Positions 41,242 through 55,664 are shown, counted from the first letter of the stretch. The stretch: 64,000 nt of DNA from Proteus appendicitidis (GCF_030271835.1 NZ_CP127389.1:62001-126000); one strand, 5' to 3'. A program made the numbers and translations. The notes: a model not told the origin generated them from the sequence alone.

Positions 41242-42426
41242 ATGAGAAAGTTAGAGCATGCAAATTTATTATTATTGATAATTGCACTGGTTGCTGTGGG
41301 TCAAATGACTCAAACTATTTATGTTCCTGTTATTGCTGATATGGCCGTTTATTTTGGTGAGCCAACTGGGGCTGTGCAGCAAGTAATGGGGGCTTATCTT
41401 TTTTCTTATGGTTTTTCACAGCTAATTTATGGGCCTATTTCCGACAAAGTAGGGCGTCGTCCTGTTATTTTAGTTGGTATGACAATTTTTTGCTTATCAA
41501 CACTAGTGGCGATTTTCTCGCAAAATTTAACCACACTGGTTATTGCAAGTACCTTACAAGGGATGGGAACGGGTGTTGCAGGCGTGATGACACGTACCCA
41601 ACCTCGTGATTTATATACAGGTACAGCGTTACGTTACGCCAATAGTTTGTTAAATATGGGGGTTTTAGTTAGCCCATTATTAGCGCCTATGATTGGTGGT
41701 GTTGTCGCTCACTTCTTTGGCTGGCATGCGTGTTATATCTTCTTATTATTATTGGGAAGTAGCGTTCTTTTTTGTATGTATCGTTGGATGCCCGAAACAC
41801 GTCCTGTACAAGTTGAAAAACGTAAAATGTTGTCATCATTTTACTTACTACTTTCAAACAGTACCTTTAGCGCCTTTTTAATTATGCTGATTTGTGCGTT
41901 ATCAGGTATTGCGGTTTTTGAGGCATCAAGCGGTGTGTTAATGGGTGGAGTACTCGGATTAAATAGTATTACTATCAGTATATTATTTATTTTGCCTATT
42001 CCTGCCGCATTCTTTGGGGCTTGGTATGCTGGCCGTGAAGGTAAAACCTTTGTACAGCTGATGTGGCATTCTGTGTTTTGTTGTTTATCCGCAGGGATTT
42101 TAATGTGGGTCCCCGGTTGGCTAAATATTATTAATATTTGGACATTACTAGTACCTGCGGCACTGTTTTTCTTTGGTGCTGGCATGTTATTCCCATTAGC
42201 AACAACAGGGGCGATGGAGCCATTCCCTTATTTAGCGGGTTCAGCGGGTGCGCTGGTGGGCGGTTTACAAAATGTAGGTTCTGGTGTCGCAACATGGTTT
42301 TCTGCTTTACTGCCACAGCATAATCAATTTAGTTTAGGTATGATTATGTTTGCTATGTCAGTGGCGATTATGCTTTGTTGGCTTCCTTTAGCGCATCGTT
42401 TTAGCCATGAAGAACATACTATTTAG
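41242..42426 (+). CDS. emrD: EmrD multidrug efflux protein (MFS)
   Basis: 394 residues, 12 hydrophobic segments, matching E. coli EmrD across its length: VAVGQMTQTIYVPVIADMA, the MFS motif YGPISDKVGRRPVILVG, RDLYTGTALRYANSLLNMG, and GMLFPLATTGAMEPFPYLAG. Drug/proton antiporter of the inner membrane. Start ATG 41242 (MRKLEHANLLLL) agrees with EmrD; the upstream 18 codons are not conserved. In E. coli emrD is elsewhere; here it lies between fpr and glpK, where glpX is found in E. coli. Confidence 0.94.
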   Translation: MRKLEHANLLLLIIALVAVGQMTQTIYVPVIADMAVYFGEPTGAVQQVMGAYLFSYGFSQLIYGPISDKVGRRPVILVGMTIFCLSTLVAIFSQNLTTLVIASTLQGMGTGVAGVMTRTQPRDLYTGTALRYANSLLNMGVLVSPLLAPMIGGVVAHFFGWHACYIFLLLLGSSVLFCMYRWMPETRPVQVEKRKMLSSFYLLLSNSTFSAFLIMLICALSGIAVFEASSGVLMGGVLGLNSITISILFILPIPAAFFGAWYAGREGKTFVQLMWHSVFCCLSAGILMWVPGWLNIINIWTLLVPAALFFFGAGMLFPLATTGAMEPFPYLAGSAGALVGGLQNVGSGVATWFSALLPQHNQFSLGMIMFAMSVAIMLCWLPLAHRFSHEEHTI

Positions 42427-42451
42427 TTGATTGATGCACTGACTAAAATAA

Positions 42452-42481
42452 AAAATGCCGAGATAAAAATCTCGGCATTTT
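42452..42481. terminator. Bidirectional terminator emrD/glpK
   Basis: Perfect 13-bp stem AAAATGCCGAGAT/ATCTCGGCATTTT with AAAA loop between convergent genes. Confidence 0.92.
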
Positions 42482-42543
42482 GGTTTTGTAGCCTAGGCTA
42501 CTTCTCTCTCAAACTGTTTTACTGCAATTAACCTTTACTGCAA

Positions 42544-44097
<1,554 letters not shown>

Positions 44098-44118
44098 TCA
44101 ACAATATTGCTCTTAATT

Positions 44119-44934
44119 TTATTTATCGTCTTCAATTTTGCAGGTATCGCAAGGTAAGTGACGGCCAATTAATTTACGGTAAGCCAATGCACCTAAGATA
44201 CCACCGATAAATGGAGCAATTATTGGAACTAAGAAATAAGGGATATCACGTCCACCAGTCAGTGCAATATCACCCCAGCCAGCAAAGTACGCAACCAATT
44301 TTGGACCAAAGTCACGAGCTGGGTTTAAGGCGAATCCGGTTAATGGGCCAAATGCACCACCGATTACGGCAATTAAGATACCAATTAATAATGGTGCTAA
44401 TGGACCTTTAGGTACACCGTTACCATCATCAGTTAAGGCTAAAATTAAGCCAACAAGGATAATGGCAATGATAACTTCGACAACAAAGGCATGTGCAACG
44501 GAAATTTGAGCTGCAGGATAAGTAGAGAATACACCGGCAGTGAAGAGACTTTCTTGTGAGCCTCTGACAATGCCATTAACTTGTTCGTAGTCGAGGAAAA
44601 CACTGTAGTACATAAAATACACAATAGCAGCGGCAAAGAAGCCACCTAACATTTGTGCAATAATATAAGGGATAACTTTTCTGCGTTCAAAGCAAGCAAA
44701 TAACCAAAATGCAACGGTAACTGCCGGGTTCAAGTGAGCACCAGATGTGCCCGCGGTAAGATAAACGGCTAAGGCAACACCCAGCCCCCAGATAATACTT
44801 ATCTCCCACAGCCCTAGCTCTGCACCTGCAATACGTACTGCAGCAACACAACCAAGGCCGAAGAAGACTAGCAACGCAGTTCCGATAAATTCAGAAATGC
44901 ATTGACCCATAAGAGAGGTTTTCGTCTGGCTCAT
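44119..44934 (-). CDS. glpF: Glycerol uptake facilitator
   Basis: Aquaglyceroporin, 271 residues, six membrane spans plus two half-helices carrying the NPA boxes: HLNPAVTVAFW and GFALNPARDFGPK (selectivity Arg follows). First gene of the glpFK operon. The upstream gap (44935-45228) should hold GlpR and CRP sites; I see no convincing consensus match by eye. Confidence 0.97.
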   Translation of the reverse strand: MSQTKTSLMGQCISEFIGTALLVFFGLGCVAAVRIAGAELGLWEISIIWGLGVALAVYLTAGTSGAHLNPAVTVAFWLFACFERRKVIPYIIAQMLGGFFAAAIVYFMYYSVFLDYEQVNGIVRGSQESLFTAGVFSTYPAAQISVAHAFVVEVIIAIILVGLILALTDDGNGVPKGPLAPLLIGILIAVIGGAFGPLTGFALNPARDFGPKLVAYFAGWGDIALTGGRDIPYFLVPIIAPFIGGILGALAYRKLIGRHLPCDTCKIEDDK

Positions 44935-45228
44935 ATATTCTATCCTGAAAGAGGGTTATTTATTGTTAGTATTCTTTTCGAATTGAAAAGATAACTGTGA
45001 ATTTATCGTTAATGAGCGTAAACGAGAATAAGCGAAATTGAAATTTGTGTGTCTCATCAAGAAAATGAGTGAAAACGCTCTTAATTAGTGACTTGATCGA
45101 CATTTGTAATGTGATCTGACCAGTGTTTTTGATAAATTGAAAAAAGAATGTAATTCCTCGGAAGATGCTAGACAGTTGTTGATAGGCTACTTACAATCGG
45201 AAGTATCGATTATATGGGGGATTACAGT

Positions 45229-45471
45229 ATGTCATTTGAAGTTTTCGAGAAGTTAGAATCAAAAGTACAACAAGCAATTGATACCATCACATTATTACAG
45301 ATGGAAATCGAAGAGCTAAAAGAAAAAAATGATGCGCTGAACCAAGAAGTTCAAGAAGCGAAAGGATCACGCGAAGCCCTTGTTCGTGAAAATGAAGAGT
45401 TGAAACAAGAGCAATCAAGTTGGCAAGAGCGTTTACGCGCTCTGTTAGGCAAAATGGAAGACGTGCAATAA
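45229..45471 (+). CDS. zapB: Cell division protein ZapB
   Basis: 80 residues, almost entirely one coiled coil: [32 protein letters not shown], and [18 protein letters not shown]. Interacts with ZapA and MatP to position the Z-ring. ATG 45229 (MSFEVF) agrees with E. coli; a GTG/ATG five codons upstream is unlikely. Divergent from glpF, as in E. coli. Confidence 0.95.
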   Translation: MSFEVFEKLESKVQQAIDTITLLQMEIEELKEKNDALNQEVQEAKGSREALVRENEELKQEQSSWQERLRALLGKMEDVQ

Positions 45472-45501
45472 TTGTCTTTATTTGCTTAAAGTCTAAAAAA
45501 A

Positions 45502-45527
45502 CAAAAGCCACCGTTAGGTGGCTTTTG
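45502..45527. terminator. Bidirectional terminator zapB/rraA
   Basis: 11-bp perfect stem CAAAAGCCACC/GGTGGCTTTTG, GTTA loop; T/A-rich flanks suit both convergent genes. Confidence 0.9.
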
Positions 45528-45576
45528 AGTATTGAAATCGTAAGAACGCAGATAAAACACAGATAAAAAGTAACAA

Positions 45577-46086
<510 letters not shown>

Positions 46087-46141
46087 TTACGTCAGGTTGC
46101 CACAGGAAAGTCCAGTATATCCCTTAACAGGGGCGATTGGC

Positions 46142-46169
46142 AAAAGACTCACTGAAAATTCAGTGAGTC
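46142..46169 (-). terminator. Terminator of menA
   Basis: 11-bp stem GACTCACTGAA/TTCAGTGAGTC just past the menA stop; on the minus strand it is followed by CTTTTGCC. Confidence 0.75.
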
Positions 46170-46189
46170 AAATCAACAATCGAGTGAAA

Positions 46190-47107
46190 TTATTCTAAAA
46201 CTAAACCTAAAGAGAAAAGAACGTTAGTTAATAGTGCTGCTTTTACCATGTGTTCGAGTAGGGGACGCATCGCCTCACCAGAGTGATCGGCATTCACTCG
46301 TTTGATATGCAGTAAAAGTATCGGGGTGGCGAGTAAAAATAACCACGCTGTCCAGCGATGCATATAAAGGAGAGTGAAGATAATTAAGCAGGCAATAGAA
46401 AGAAAAATAACACAGGTATGGTAAGTTCTGGAGCCAGCAGGACCTAAGCGAACAGCTAATGTATTTTTACCTGCTTGAATATCACTTTCTAAATCGCGCA
46501 TATTATTAATGTTTAGAACAGCGACAGAAAGTAAACCACAGGCTGTAGCAGGAAGTAGGGTAACAATATCAAAGGTGTTGGATTGTAAGTAATAAGTTCC
46601 GATGACGCTTAACCAGCCAAAGAAAATTAAAACAGAGATATCTCCCAGCCCCATATAACCATAAGGGCGTTTACCCACGGTATAAGTAATTGCGGCAACA
46701 ATAGCGAGCAGACCCATTACTAAGAAGCCAATAGCATCTTCTGGCTTTTTACAGGCGACAATAATAAGTGCAATACCACAGATACAGGAAATAATAACAT
46801 TTAGGATCAGCGCTTTTTTCATTTGAGCCGCTGTGATTATGCCTTTTTGCATTCCACGTAGTGGCCCTAAACGTTCTTCAGTATCTGTTCCTTTTACGGC
46901 ATCACCATAGTCATTGGCAAGGTTTGATAGGATCTGTAATGTTCCCGCTGTCAATATAGCAAGCAATGCAATAGGTAGCTCAAAATGACCCATCCAATAC
47001 GCTAATGCGGAACCCGTCACAATGGCAATTAACCCTAAAGGCAGTGTTTTGGGTCGTAAACTTTCAAGCCAGGCTTGAGTCCGGCTAGTGGAATTTAGAG
47101 AGCTCAT
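46190..47107 (-). CDS. menA: DHNA polyprenyltransferase MenA
   Basis: Attaches the polyprenyl chain to 1,4-dihydroxy-2-naphthoate in menaquinone synthesis. 305 residues, eight or nine membrane spans, UbiA family with the first Asp-rich motif in NLANDYGDAVKGTDTEER and the second in NNMRDLESDIQAGK. Inner membrane. Downstream of hslVU, as in E. coli. Confidence 0.96.
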   Translation of the reverse strand: MSSLNSTSRTQAWLESLRPKTLPLGLIAIVTGSALAYWMGHFELPIALLAILTAGTLQILSNLANDYGDAVKGTDTEERLGPLRGMQKGIITAAQMKKALILNVIISCICGIALIIVACKKPEDAIGFLVMGLLAIVAAITYTVGKRPYGYMGLGDISVLIFFGWLSVIGTYYLQSNTFDIVTLLPATACGLLSVAVLNINNMRDLESDIQAGKNTLAVRLGPAGSRTYHTCVIFLSIACLIIFTLLYMHRWTAWLFLLATPILLLHIKRVNADHSGEAMRPLLEHMVKAALLTNVLFSLGLVLE

Positions 47108-47152
47108 GCTGAAATTCGATACTCGTGTTCGTTGTTATTATAAAAATAAGAA

Positions 47153-47170
47153 TGGGAGGCAAGCCTCCCA
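47153..47170 (-). terminator. Terminator of hslVU operon
   Basis: 8-bp stem TGGGAGGC/GCCTCCCA with a 2-nt gap; on the minus strand the tail is TTCTTATTTTTAT. It follows the hslU stop by 35 bases and precedes menA. Confidence 0.75.
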
Positions 47171-47204
47171 CGTAAATATTGCTGATAAGGATCGCACAAG
47201 TTGA

Positions 47205-48539
47205 TTATAAAATAAATCGACTCAGATCTTCATCTGCGACAAGCTCATCCAGATGCTGTTTCACATATTCTGCATCAATCAATACTGATTGACCTTGACG
47301 TTCACTAGCATCGTAGGAAATTTCTTCCATCAAACGCTCTAAAACAGTATGTAAACGACGAGCACCAATATTTTCGGTAGTTTCATTTACACGCCATGCT
47401 GATTCAGCAATTTTGCGAATACCGTCTTCGGTGAAGCTAATAGACACACCTTCGGTTGCCATTAATGCTTCATACTGTTTTGTTAACGATGCATTAGGTT
47501 CAGTTAGAATACGCTCAAAATCTTCTGCTGTCAGCGCTTGAAGTTCAACACGAATTGGCAGACGTCCTTGTAATTCAGGAATTAAATCAGAAGGACTTGA
47601 AACTTGGAAAGCACCTGATGCAATAAACAGAATATGGTCTGTTTTTACCATACCGTGTTTTGTTGAAACTGTACAACCTTCAACCAGTGGTAAGAGGTCG
47701 CGCTGTACACCTTCACGAGAAACGTCAGGGCCAGAACTTTGTCCCCCACGTTTACAGATTTTATCTACTTCATCAATAAAGACGATACCGTGTTGTTCTA
47801 CTGCATCAATCGCTTGCTGTTTAAGCTCTTCAGGATTAACTAATTTAGCAGCTTCTTCTTCAACAATAAGCTTAAACGCATCTTTGATTTTCATCTTACG
47901 CGCTTTTTGTTTCTGACCTGCTAAATTTTGGAACATAGATTGTAATTGATTAGTCATCTCTTCCATTCCTGGAGGAGCCATAATTTCAACACCCATTGGT
48001 GTTGCAGATAACTCAATTTCAATCTCTTTATCGTCTAACTGACCTTCACGTAATTTTTTACGGAAAGATTGACGTGCTGCTGACGGTTCAGATGCTTGTT
48101 CTGCTACGCCCCAGTTATTTTTTGCTGGTGGAATAAGGACATCAAGGATACGTTCTTCAGCCATTTCCTCAGCACGGAAACGATTTTTATCGATAGCTTG
48201 GCTACGTACCATTTTGACCGCAGAGTCGGTTAAATCACGGATAATAGAATCAACTTCTTTACCCACATAACCCACTTCGGTGAATTTAGTTGCTTCAACT
48301 TTGATGAAAGGTGCATTTGCCAATTTTGCTAAACGGCGTGCAATTTCAGTTTTACCGACACCTGTCGGTCCAATCATCAGAATATTTTTAGGTGTTACTT
48401 CATGACGCAGCGCTTCATCAAGCTGCATACGACGCCAGCGGTTACGTAGGGCAATCGCCACTGCACGTTTCGCTTTATCTTGACCAATAATAAATCTATC
48501 GAGTTCGCTGGCAATTTCGCGAGGAGTCATTTCAGACAT
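47205..48539 (-). CDS. hslU: HslU (ClpY) AAA+ unfoldase
   Basis: ATPase ring that feeds substrates to HslV. 444 residues (E. coli 443). Walker A GPTGVGKT (57-64), Walker [13 protein letters not shown], sensor segments [18 protein letters not shown], and the C-terminal SRFIL tail that docks into HslV. Co-transcribed with hslV, 12 bp apart. Confidence 0.98.
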   Translation of the reverse strand: MSEMTPREIASELDRFIIGQDKAKRAVAIALRNRWRRMQLDEALRHEVTPKNILMIGPTGVGKTEIARRLAKLANAPFIKVEATKFTEVGYVGKEVDSIIRDLTDSAVKMVRSQAIDKNRFRAEEMAEERILDVLIPPAKNNWGVAEQASEPSAARQSFRKKLREGQLDDKEIEIELSATPMGVEIMAPPGMEEMTNQLQSMFQNLAGQKQKARKMKIKDAFKLIVEEEAAKLVNPEELKQQAIDAVEQHGIVFIDEVDKICKRGGQSSGPDVSREGVQRDLLPLVEGCTVSTKHGMVKTDHILFIASGAFQVSSPSDLIPELQGRLPIRVELQALTAEDFERILTEPNASLTKQYEALMATEGVSISFTEDGIRKIAESAWRVNETTENIGARRLHTVLERLMEEISYDASERQGQSVLIDAEYVKQHLDELVADEDLSRFIL

Positions 48540-48551
48540 GCTCTCTAATCC

Positions 48552-49082
48552 TTACTCTTTTGAAGAGAGTTCTTCAAAGTTGACATTATGGTTAGTGTAA
48601 ATACAGATATCTCCAGCGATGCTAAGTGCTTTTTCAGCAATTTCTCGTGCAGAAAGTTCAGTATTTTCTAGCATAGCTCTAGCCGCTGCTTGTGCATAAG
48701 GGCCACCAGAACCGATAGCAATTAAATCGTTCTCTGGTTGAACCACATCACCATTACCTGTGATGATAAGAGATGTATTTTCATCTGCAACAGCAAGCAA
48801 CGCTTCTAATTTGCGTAGCATTCTGTCTGTGCGCCAATCTTTAGCAAGTTCTACCGCAGCTTTAGTTAAATGCCCTTGGTGAAGTTCTAGTTTGCGCTCA
48901 AACAGTTCAAAAAGAGTAAAAGCATCAGCAGTGCCGCCAGCAAATCCCGCAATGACTTTGTCGTTATAAAGACGGCGTACTTTGCGAACATTGCCTTTCA
49001 TGACGGTATTACCCATCGTCGCCTGTCCATCACCACCGATTACAACTTGGCCCTTACGGCGAACACTTACGATTGTAGTCAT
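48552..49082 (-). CDS. hslV: HslV (ClpQ) peptidase
   Basis: Proteasome-beta-like threonine protease, 176 residues. After Met removal the catalytic Thr is the first residue ([19 protein letters not shown]). Other family signs: [23 protein letters not shown] and [14 protein letters not shown]. First gene of hslVU; heat-shock sigma-32 control is expected from the family, but I did not identify the promoter with confidence. Confidence 0.98.
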   Translation of the reverse strand: MTTIVSVRRKGQVVIGGDGQATMGNTVMKGNVRKVRRLYNDKVIAGFAGGTADAFTLFELFERKLELHQGHLTKAAVELAKDWRTDRMLRKLEALLAVADENTSLIITGNGDVVQPENDLIAIGSGGPYAQAAARAMLENTELSAREIAEKALSIAGDICIYTNHNVNFEELSSKE

Positions 49083-49123
49083 GAGTCAGCCCCTGGTTTA
49101 ATCAATAAAAAAAAGAGACGGGA

Positions 49124-49149
49124 AGTGCCTTTATTTAAGATAAGGCACT
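49124..49149 (-). terminator. Probable terminator of ftsN
   Basis: 8-bp stem AGTGCCTT/AAGGCACT; on the minus strand a long T-run follows about 12 bases later. Position is after the ftsN stop and before hslV. Confidence 0.6.
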
Positions 49150-49196
49150 GACCGTTGTGTGAATTAGAATTATAGGTGGGGGAGAAAATTTATTTT

Positions 49197-49994
49197 TCAA
49201 CCCCCAGAAGCGCGAAGAATACAACCTGATACGCCAGCTCCAGCGGCTTGTCTACTTATGGAGTTGGCTTGTTCTTTACTGTAAGGACCTGATAAGACGC
49301 GGATCCAACCATCATTACCTTTCGTTACTCGGCTTTCAACACCCGAAAAAGCCAGCGTTGCTCTCACTGATTCAGCTTGTTCGGTATTTTTAAAAGAGCC
49401 ACATTGCACTAAAAAGTTTGCTTCAGTCACAGCAGGTTTAGGCGGTGTAACAATTGCAGGTACAGGTGCTTGCGGTGGTGGAGTTTGTACCGGCTGTTGT
49501 GTAACAGAAGGGGGGATTGTTGCAGGTGGTGTTACAACCACTTGTGAGCGTGGTACTTCACCATTGTAAGGCACTTCTGGCAGTTGAACGGCAGGTTGGC
49601 GCTTATCCGCTTCAATTTGTTGTAAAAAACGTAACTGCTCAGGCGAAAGTGTTGCTTTCGGATTAATCTGGCTACCCGATGAAGGATATTCAGGCTGTAA
49701 AGGTGTACCGACCTGACGATTTTCCAATTCTTTAATATATTGCCAACGCTCTTGCGGTTTTGGCGGTAGGCTATTCGCTGGATGTTGCCCAGTGATGGTT
49801 GGCATTGTTTCTACGGCTTCTTTTTTATTATGTGTAATAAAATAGAGGCCGCCGATAAACAGCGCCACAATAGCGATTGCCGCGATAAGCGTCGTTAAAG
49901 GCAGCCCTTTAGCAGCCTTTTTGTTTTTACTTTTCGTTGTCTTTTTACGACGAGCAGATGTCTGCCCTCGTCCCACATAGTCTCGTTGTGCCAC
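49197..49994 (-). CDS. ftsN: Cell division protein FtsN
   Basis: Bitopic activator of septal peptidoglycan synthesis. 265 residues (E. coli 319). Basic cytoplasmic start (VGRGQTSARRKKTTKSKNKK), one membrane span (~31-54), a Pro/Gln-rich periplasmic linker (~140-185), and a C-terminal SPOR domain (NFLVQCGSFKNTEQAESVRA ... GWIRVLSGPYSKEQA). The linker is shorter than in E. coli. Confidence 0.95.
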   Translation of the reverse strand: MAQRDYVGRGQTSARRKKTTKSKNKKAAKGLPLTTLIAAIAIVALFIGGLYFITHNKKEAVETMPTITGQHPANSLPPKPQERWQYIKELENRQVGTPLQPEYPSSGSQINPKATLSPEQLRFLQQIEADKRQPAVQLPEVPYNGEVPRSQVVVTPPATIPPSVTQQPVQTPPPQAPVPAIVTPPKPAVTEANFLVQCGSFKNTEQAESVRATLAFSGVESRVTKGNDGWIRVLSGPYSKEQANSISRQAAGAGVSGCILRASGG

Positions 49995-50064
49995 AGTTCG
50001 ATTCGCTGATAATTAAAGGAATAGGTATCACAAACGATATGTTACTTAACATAGTGTGTTTTGC

Positions 50065-51096
50065 CTAGCTTTTAAGCCGACAGACACTCTCTCTTATAAT
50101 TAGCTCACAATCTAATAAGCGAGAGCCGGGTGCAACAGGTCTACCTTGTAGTTGATCGAGTAATAACAACATAGATTCACGACCAATTTGATAACGAGGT
50201 TGCTCCATTGTTGTCAGAGCAGGTTCGCTATAGCGAGTGATATCAAGATTATCAAAACCAATCACAGAGAGATCTTTAGGTAGCTCTAATCCTAATTTTT
50301 TCGCCTGCCACATAACGCCAATTGCCATAATATCACTATGACAGAACACGGCTGTCGGTGGCTCCGGTAAAGAAATCAGTTTTTTCAGACTTTCTGCACC
50401 GCTTTCATGGGTAAAATCACCACGAATAATATAATCTTCGCGCAAAGGTACACCCGTTCTACGCATGGCTTGAATATAGCCTTGCAAACGATAACGACAT
50501 AAAGGCATATCTTCAGGGCCTGTAATACAGGCAATACGCTTATGACCCATTTGCTGTAAATAGTGTGTTGCTCTAAAAGATGCCGTGAGATTATCAATAT
50601 GCACGGTAGGTAATTCGAGTTCAGGCGCAAACTCATTTGCCATGATCATCGGCGGTAAATTTTTCTGTTCTTCTTTGGAAACATCAAAGGGGATGTGTGA
50701 GCCAAGAAGTAACATACCGTCAATTTGTTTGGTGATAATGAGATTAATAAAGGCATTTTCATGTTTTTGCTGATGTTTACAATCACCAATTAACACGAGA
50801 TAACCATGTTGTGCAGCGGTTTCTTCGATGCCACACACAACATCAGTAAAAAACGGATCGCTGATGTTAGGTACGATCACAAGGATCGTTTTTGACTCGT
50901 TACGCTTAAGATTTTTTGACAGGTTATGTGGGTAATAGCCCACATCAAGAACAGCCTGTTCAACTTTCTGACGGGTTTGTGAGGATACTTTTTCCGGATT
51001 CATTAAAGTACGTGACACAGTTGCTGTGGACACGCCGGCTGCAAGGGCAACATCTTTCATTGTTGCTTGCGTATTATCTTTATTATTCTGTTGCAA
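50065..51096 (-). CDS. cytR: CytR LacI-family repressor
   Basis: Repressor of nucleoside uptake and catabolism, acting with CRP and induced by cytidine. 343 residues. N-terminal HTH (ATMKDVALAAGVSTATVSRT) and hinge, then periplasmic-binding-like effector domain (LVIVPNISDPFFTDVVCGIE, VIGFDNLDITRYSEPALTT). Between ftsN and priA as in E. coli. Confidence 0.96.
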   Translation of the reverse strand: MQQNNKDNTQATMKDVALAAGVSTATVSRTLMNPEKVSSQTRQKVEQAVLDVGYYPHNLSKNLKRNESKTILVIVPNISDPFFTDVVCGIEETAAQHGYLVLIGDCKHQQKHENAFINLIITKQIDGMLLLGSHIPFDVSKEEQKNLPPMIMANEFAPELELPTVHIDNLTASFRATHYLQQMGHKRIACITGPEDMPLCRYRLQGYIQAMRRTGVPLREDYIIRGDFTHESGAESLKKLISLPEPPTAVFCHSDIMAIGVMWQAKKLGLELPKDLSVIGFDNLDITRYSEPALTTMEQPRYQIGRESMLLLLDQLQGRPVAPGSRLLDCELIIRESVCRLKS

Positions 51097-51150
51097 ACCC
51101 CATACCTCCCTTTTGGATGGTTTAGTTAAACGATTGCTTTTTTATTGCAA

Positions 51151-51193
51151 AAAAACCGCCAATATTCAAAAAAGGATTTTATCGACGGTTTTT
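51151..51193 (-). terminator. Terminator of priA
   Basis: AAAAACCG (51151-51158) pairs with CGGTTTTT (51186-51193); read leftward it ends in a T7 run. It lies in the 305-bp priA-cytR gap, which otherwise must hold the cytR promoter; nothing else is recognisable there. Confidence 0.6.
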
Positions 51194-51401
51194 AATTCAA
51201 GAAATATTCTAAATTGTTATTCTACCCGCTTTTTAAATAGATACTGTTACCTAGTTTGCATAAAAAGTGTGATACCAATCGTTTTTATGAGGTAGTTCGC
51301 AAAATTGATAAATAGTCTTGAGGCGTAATGAGTATTTGGTGGAATTTGGCTCTCAAGATAAAATCGATCAAAATATATGCAAAAATATCCAAAAGAGAGT
51401 A

Positions 51402-53639
<2,238 letters not shown>

Positions 53640-53797
53640 TTAAGAATATCACAAAAAGTGTGCAGATTTCATTGCGCGTTTAGTGGATATTCTGTATGAT
53701 CCGCCCCCTTTGGTAGATAAATTACCAAACACTTAATTTCAATCAACACGACGTGTGGTGTTCGGCTGTGGGCTGAATGGCGACACGGCCTTAGTAG

Positions 53798-54019
<222 letters not shown>

Positions 54020-54083
54020 GATATTTGTTGTCACAAGATGTCAGCTTAGTCTGGCATCTTGCAGACAGTTCGGAATTGAAAAA

Positions 54084-54114
54084 AAGCCCAAAGTTTTTTG
54101 CTTTGGGCTTTTTT
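54084..54114. terminator. rpmE terminator = 31-bp direct repeat, copy 1
   Basis: AGCCCAAAG/CTTTGGGCT stem (9 bp), TTTTTTG loop, then a T-run. The 31-bp sequence from AAGCCC to T6 is identical to 55665-55695. Confidence 0.95.
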
Positions 54115-54183
54115 TATGGGCAAAGTTTTCTCTTTTTAGATAACGCTTTTGGTAGTGACAAGCCAGATCACAACTGATAAATT

Positions 54184-54217
54184 ATCTATTCATCCATCTA
54201 TTCATTTATCTATTCAT
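54184..54217 (+). repeat. Three 12-bp-period repeats before yjjJ
   Basis: ATCTATTCAT occurs perfectly at 54184, 54196 and 54208, separated by CC and TT. The array ends 15 bases before the yjjJ ATG, so it may be an operator or a slippage-prone tract; too short and regular for a CRISPR. Confidence 0.8.
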
Positions 54218-54232
54218 AAAGCAATTAATATC

Positions 54233-55537
54233 ATGACAATACGCTCTGAATTGATACGGCAAATACTACGCAGTGAACCTAAATCAGCAAGACAACTTAC
54301 TGATATAATTAATATTAGTCAGCCAACATTATCACGGGCATTAAACGCACTAAGTGATGATATTGTGCGAATTGGTTCAGGGGCTTCTATTCAATATGCT
54401 TTACGTGATGGTTTTCGTGGATTCAATTCAGTTCCTATTTATCGCATAAATGAAGAAGGTAAAGTTAAGCCTCTAGGTAAATTGACGCCAGTTTTCCCAG
54501 AAGGTTTTGTTATGGAGCGGATAGATAATGTGAACCGATATAGTGAAGGTTTGCCGTGGTGGTTATTGGATATGCGCCCCCAAGGATATCTTGGGAGAGC
54601 TTATGCTTCTGCTTATTCGGCTGAGCTTGGTTTGCCCCAAAATCCAGATCGTTGGTCTGATACCGATATAATCAGAGCATTATTGATTCATGGACATGAT
54701 GCAGTGGGAAATCTGCTAATAGGAGAGCAGGCAAGAGATCAATTTTTGAGTATGCAGATACCAGAAATTGTTGAACGTGATAAAACTTATCCCACATTAG
54801 CACGAGCTGTTAGTTCGGGAGAGGAGCCTGGTTCATCCGCTGGTGGGGAGCAACCCAAATTCTGTACCTATACAGAGAAAGGTCATGTTATCGTAAAATT
54901 TACAGCGCCTGACAATAATGCTGTTAGTGAGCGTTGGCGTGATCTGCTTCAAGCTGAGCATCTGGCATTAAAAGTACTCGGAGTTGAAACAGAGGTATTT
55001 GATTTTGAAGGGCAACGTTTCCTCGAAATCCCACGATTTGATCGTGTAGGTCCACTAGGTCGTATAGGTCTTTTTTCTTTACAAGCACTAGATGCTGAGT
55101 TTATAGGACGAGCAAGAGAGCCTTGGCCAGTATTAGTTAATGAGTTAATTAAGCAAAAACGAGTTCATCCAGATGCTGCGATTAGCACGGCACGTCGTTG
55201 GGCATTTGGAATGTTGATTGGGAATACTGATATGCACCATGGCAATTTGTCGTTTATCAGTAGACATGGTCGCCCATACGAGCTTTCACCTGCCTACGAT
55301 ATTTTACCAATGGGATTTGCGCCTAAGCCCGGTGGTGAAATAGTCAATACACTTCGTCCAGTGACATTACTTGATGGGATCAGCAGTGAAGTTTGGCAGG
55401 AATGTTTAGAGTTAGCCGAGCAGTTTTATACTTTAGCTGAGAGCTGTAATTGTTTTTCTGACAATTTTTCTCCATGCCTTAAAGCGTTACGTAGTCATCT
55501 TGATGAAGCAAGTTCGCGTATATCTCGTCTAGGGTAA
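54233..55537 (+). CDS. yjjJ: YjjJ, HipA-family kinase with HTH
   Basis: 434 residues. N-terminal winged HTH (SARQLTDIINISQPTLSRALNALSD), then a HipA-type Ser/Thr kinase: glycine loop SSAGGEQPKF, catalytic GNTDMHHGNLSF, and metal-binding LSPAYDILPMG. E. coli YjjJ is reported to be toxic when overproduced and to act without an adjacent HipB. The HTH in the same chain may replace the antitoxin. ATG 54233 chosen because upstream codons fall in the 12-bp repeats and are low complexity. It sits between rpmE and metJ, unlike E. coli, and is bounded by repeated terminators. Confidence 0.9.
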   Translation: MTIRSELIRQILRSEPKSARQLTDIINISQPTLSRALNALSDDIVRIGSGASIQYALRDGFRGFNSVPIYRINEEGKVKPLGKLTPVFPEGFVMERIDNVNRYSEGLPWWLLDMRPQGYLGRAYASAYSAELGLPQNPDRWSDTDIIRALLIHGHDAVGNLLIGEQARDQFLSMQIPEIVERDKTYPTLARAVSSGEEPGSSAGGEQPKFCTYTEKGHVIVKFTAPDNNAVSERWRDLLQAEHLALKVLGVETEVFDFEGQRFLEIPRFDRVGPLGRIGLFSLQALDAEFIGRAREPWPVLVNELIKQKRVHPDAAISTARRWAFGMLIGNTDMHHGNLSFISRHGRPYELSPAYDILPMGFAPKPGGEIVNTLRPVTLLDGISSEVWQECLELAEQFYTLAESCNCFSDNFSPCLKALRSHLDEASSRISRLG

Positions 55538-55630
55538 TGACAAATAGACCTAAAAATTTAATTCAAGATGATGTGTTGCTGAATTTTATTCATGTGGCTG
55601 ATGAGAACAATCTTCGATAAATACCTAAAG

Positions 55631-55658
55631 AACCCCCTCGCTAAAAGCTAGGGGGGTT
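55631..55658 (+). terminator. Terminator of yjjJ
   Basis: AACCCCCT pairs with AGGGGGGTT (one bulged G), with an inner GCT/AGC closing an AAA loop, 93 bases after the yjjJ stop. No clear T-run. Confidence 0.6.
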
Positions 55659-55664
55659 AATCTG

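Noticed and set aside
44935..45228. GlpR and CRP operators before glpF
   Set aside because: Expected from E. coli, but no stretch matched either consensus well enough by eye.
54184..54217. CRISPR-like array
   Set aside because: Period is only 12 bp, with 2-bp spacers and no cas genes.
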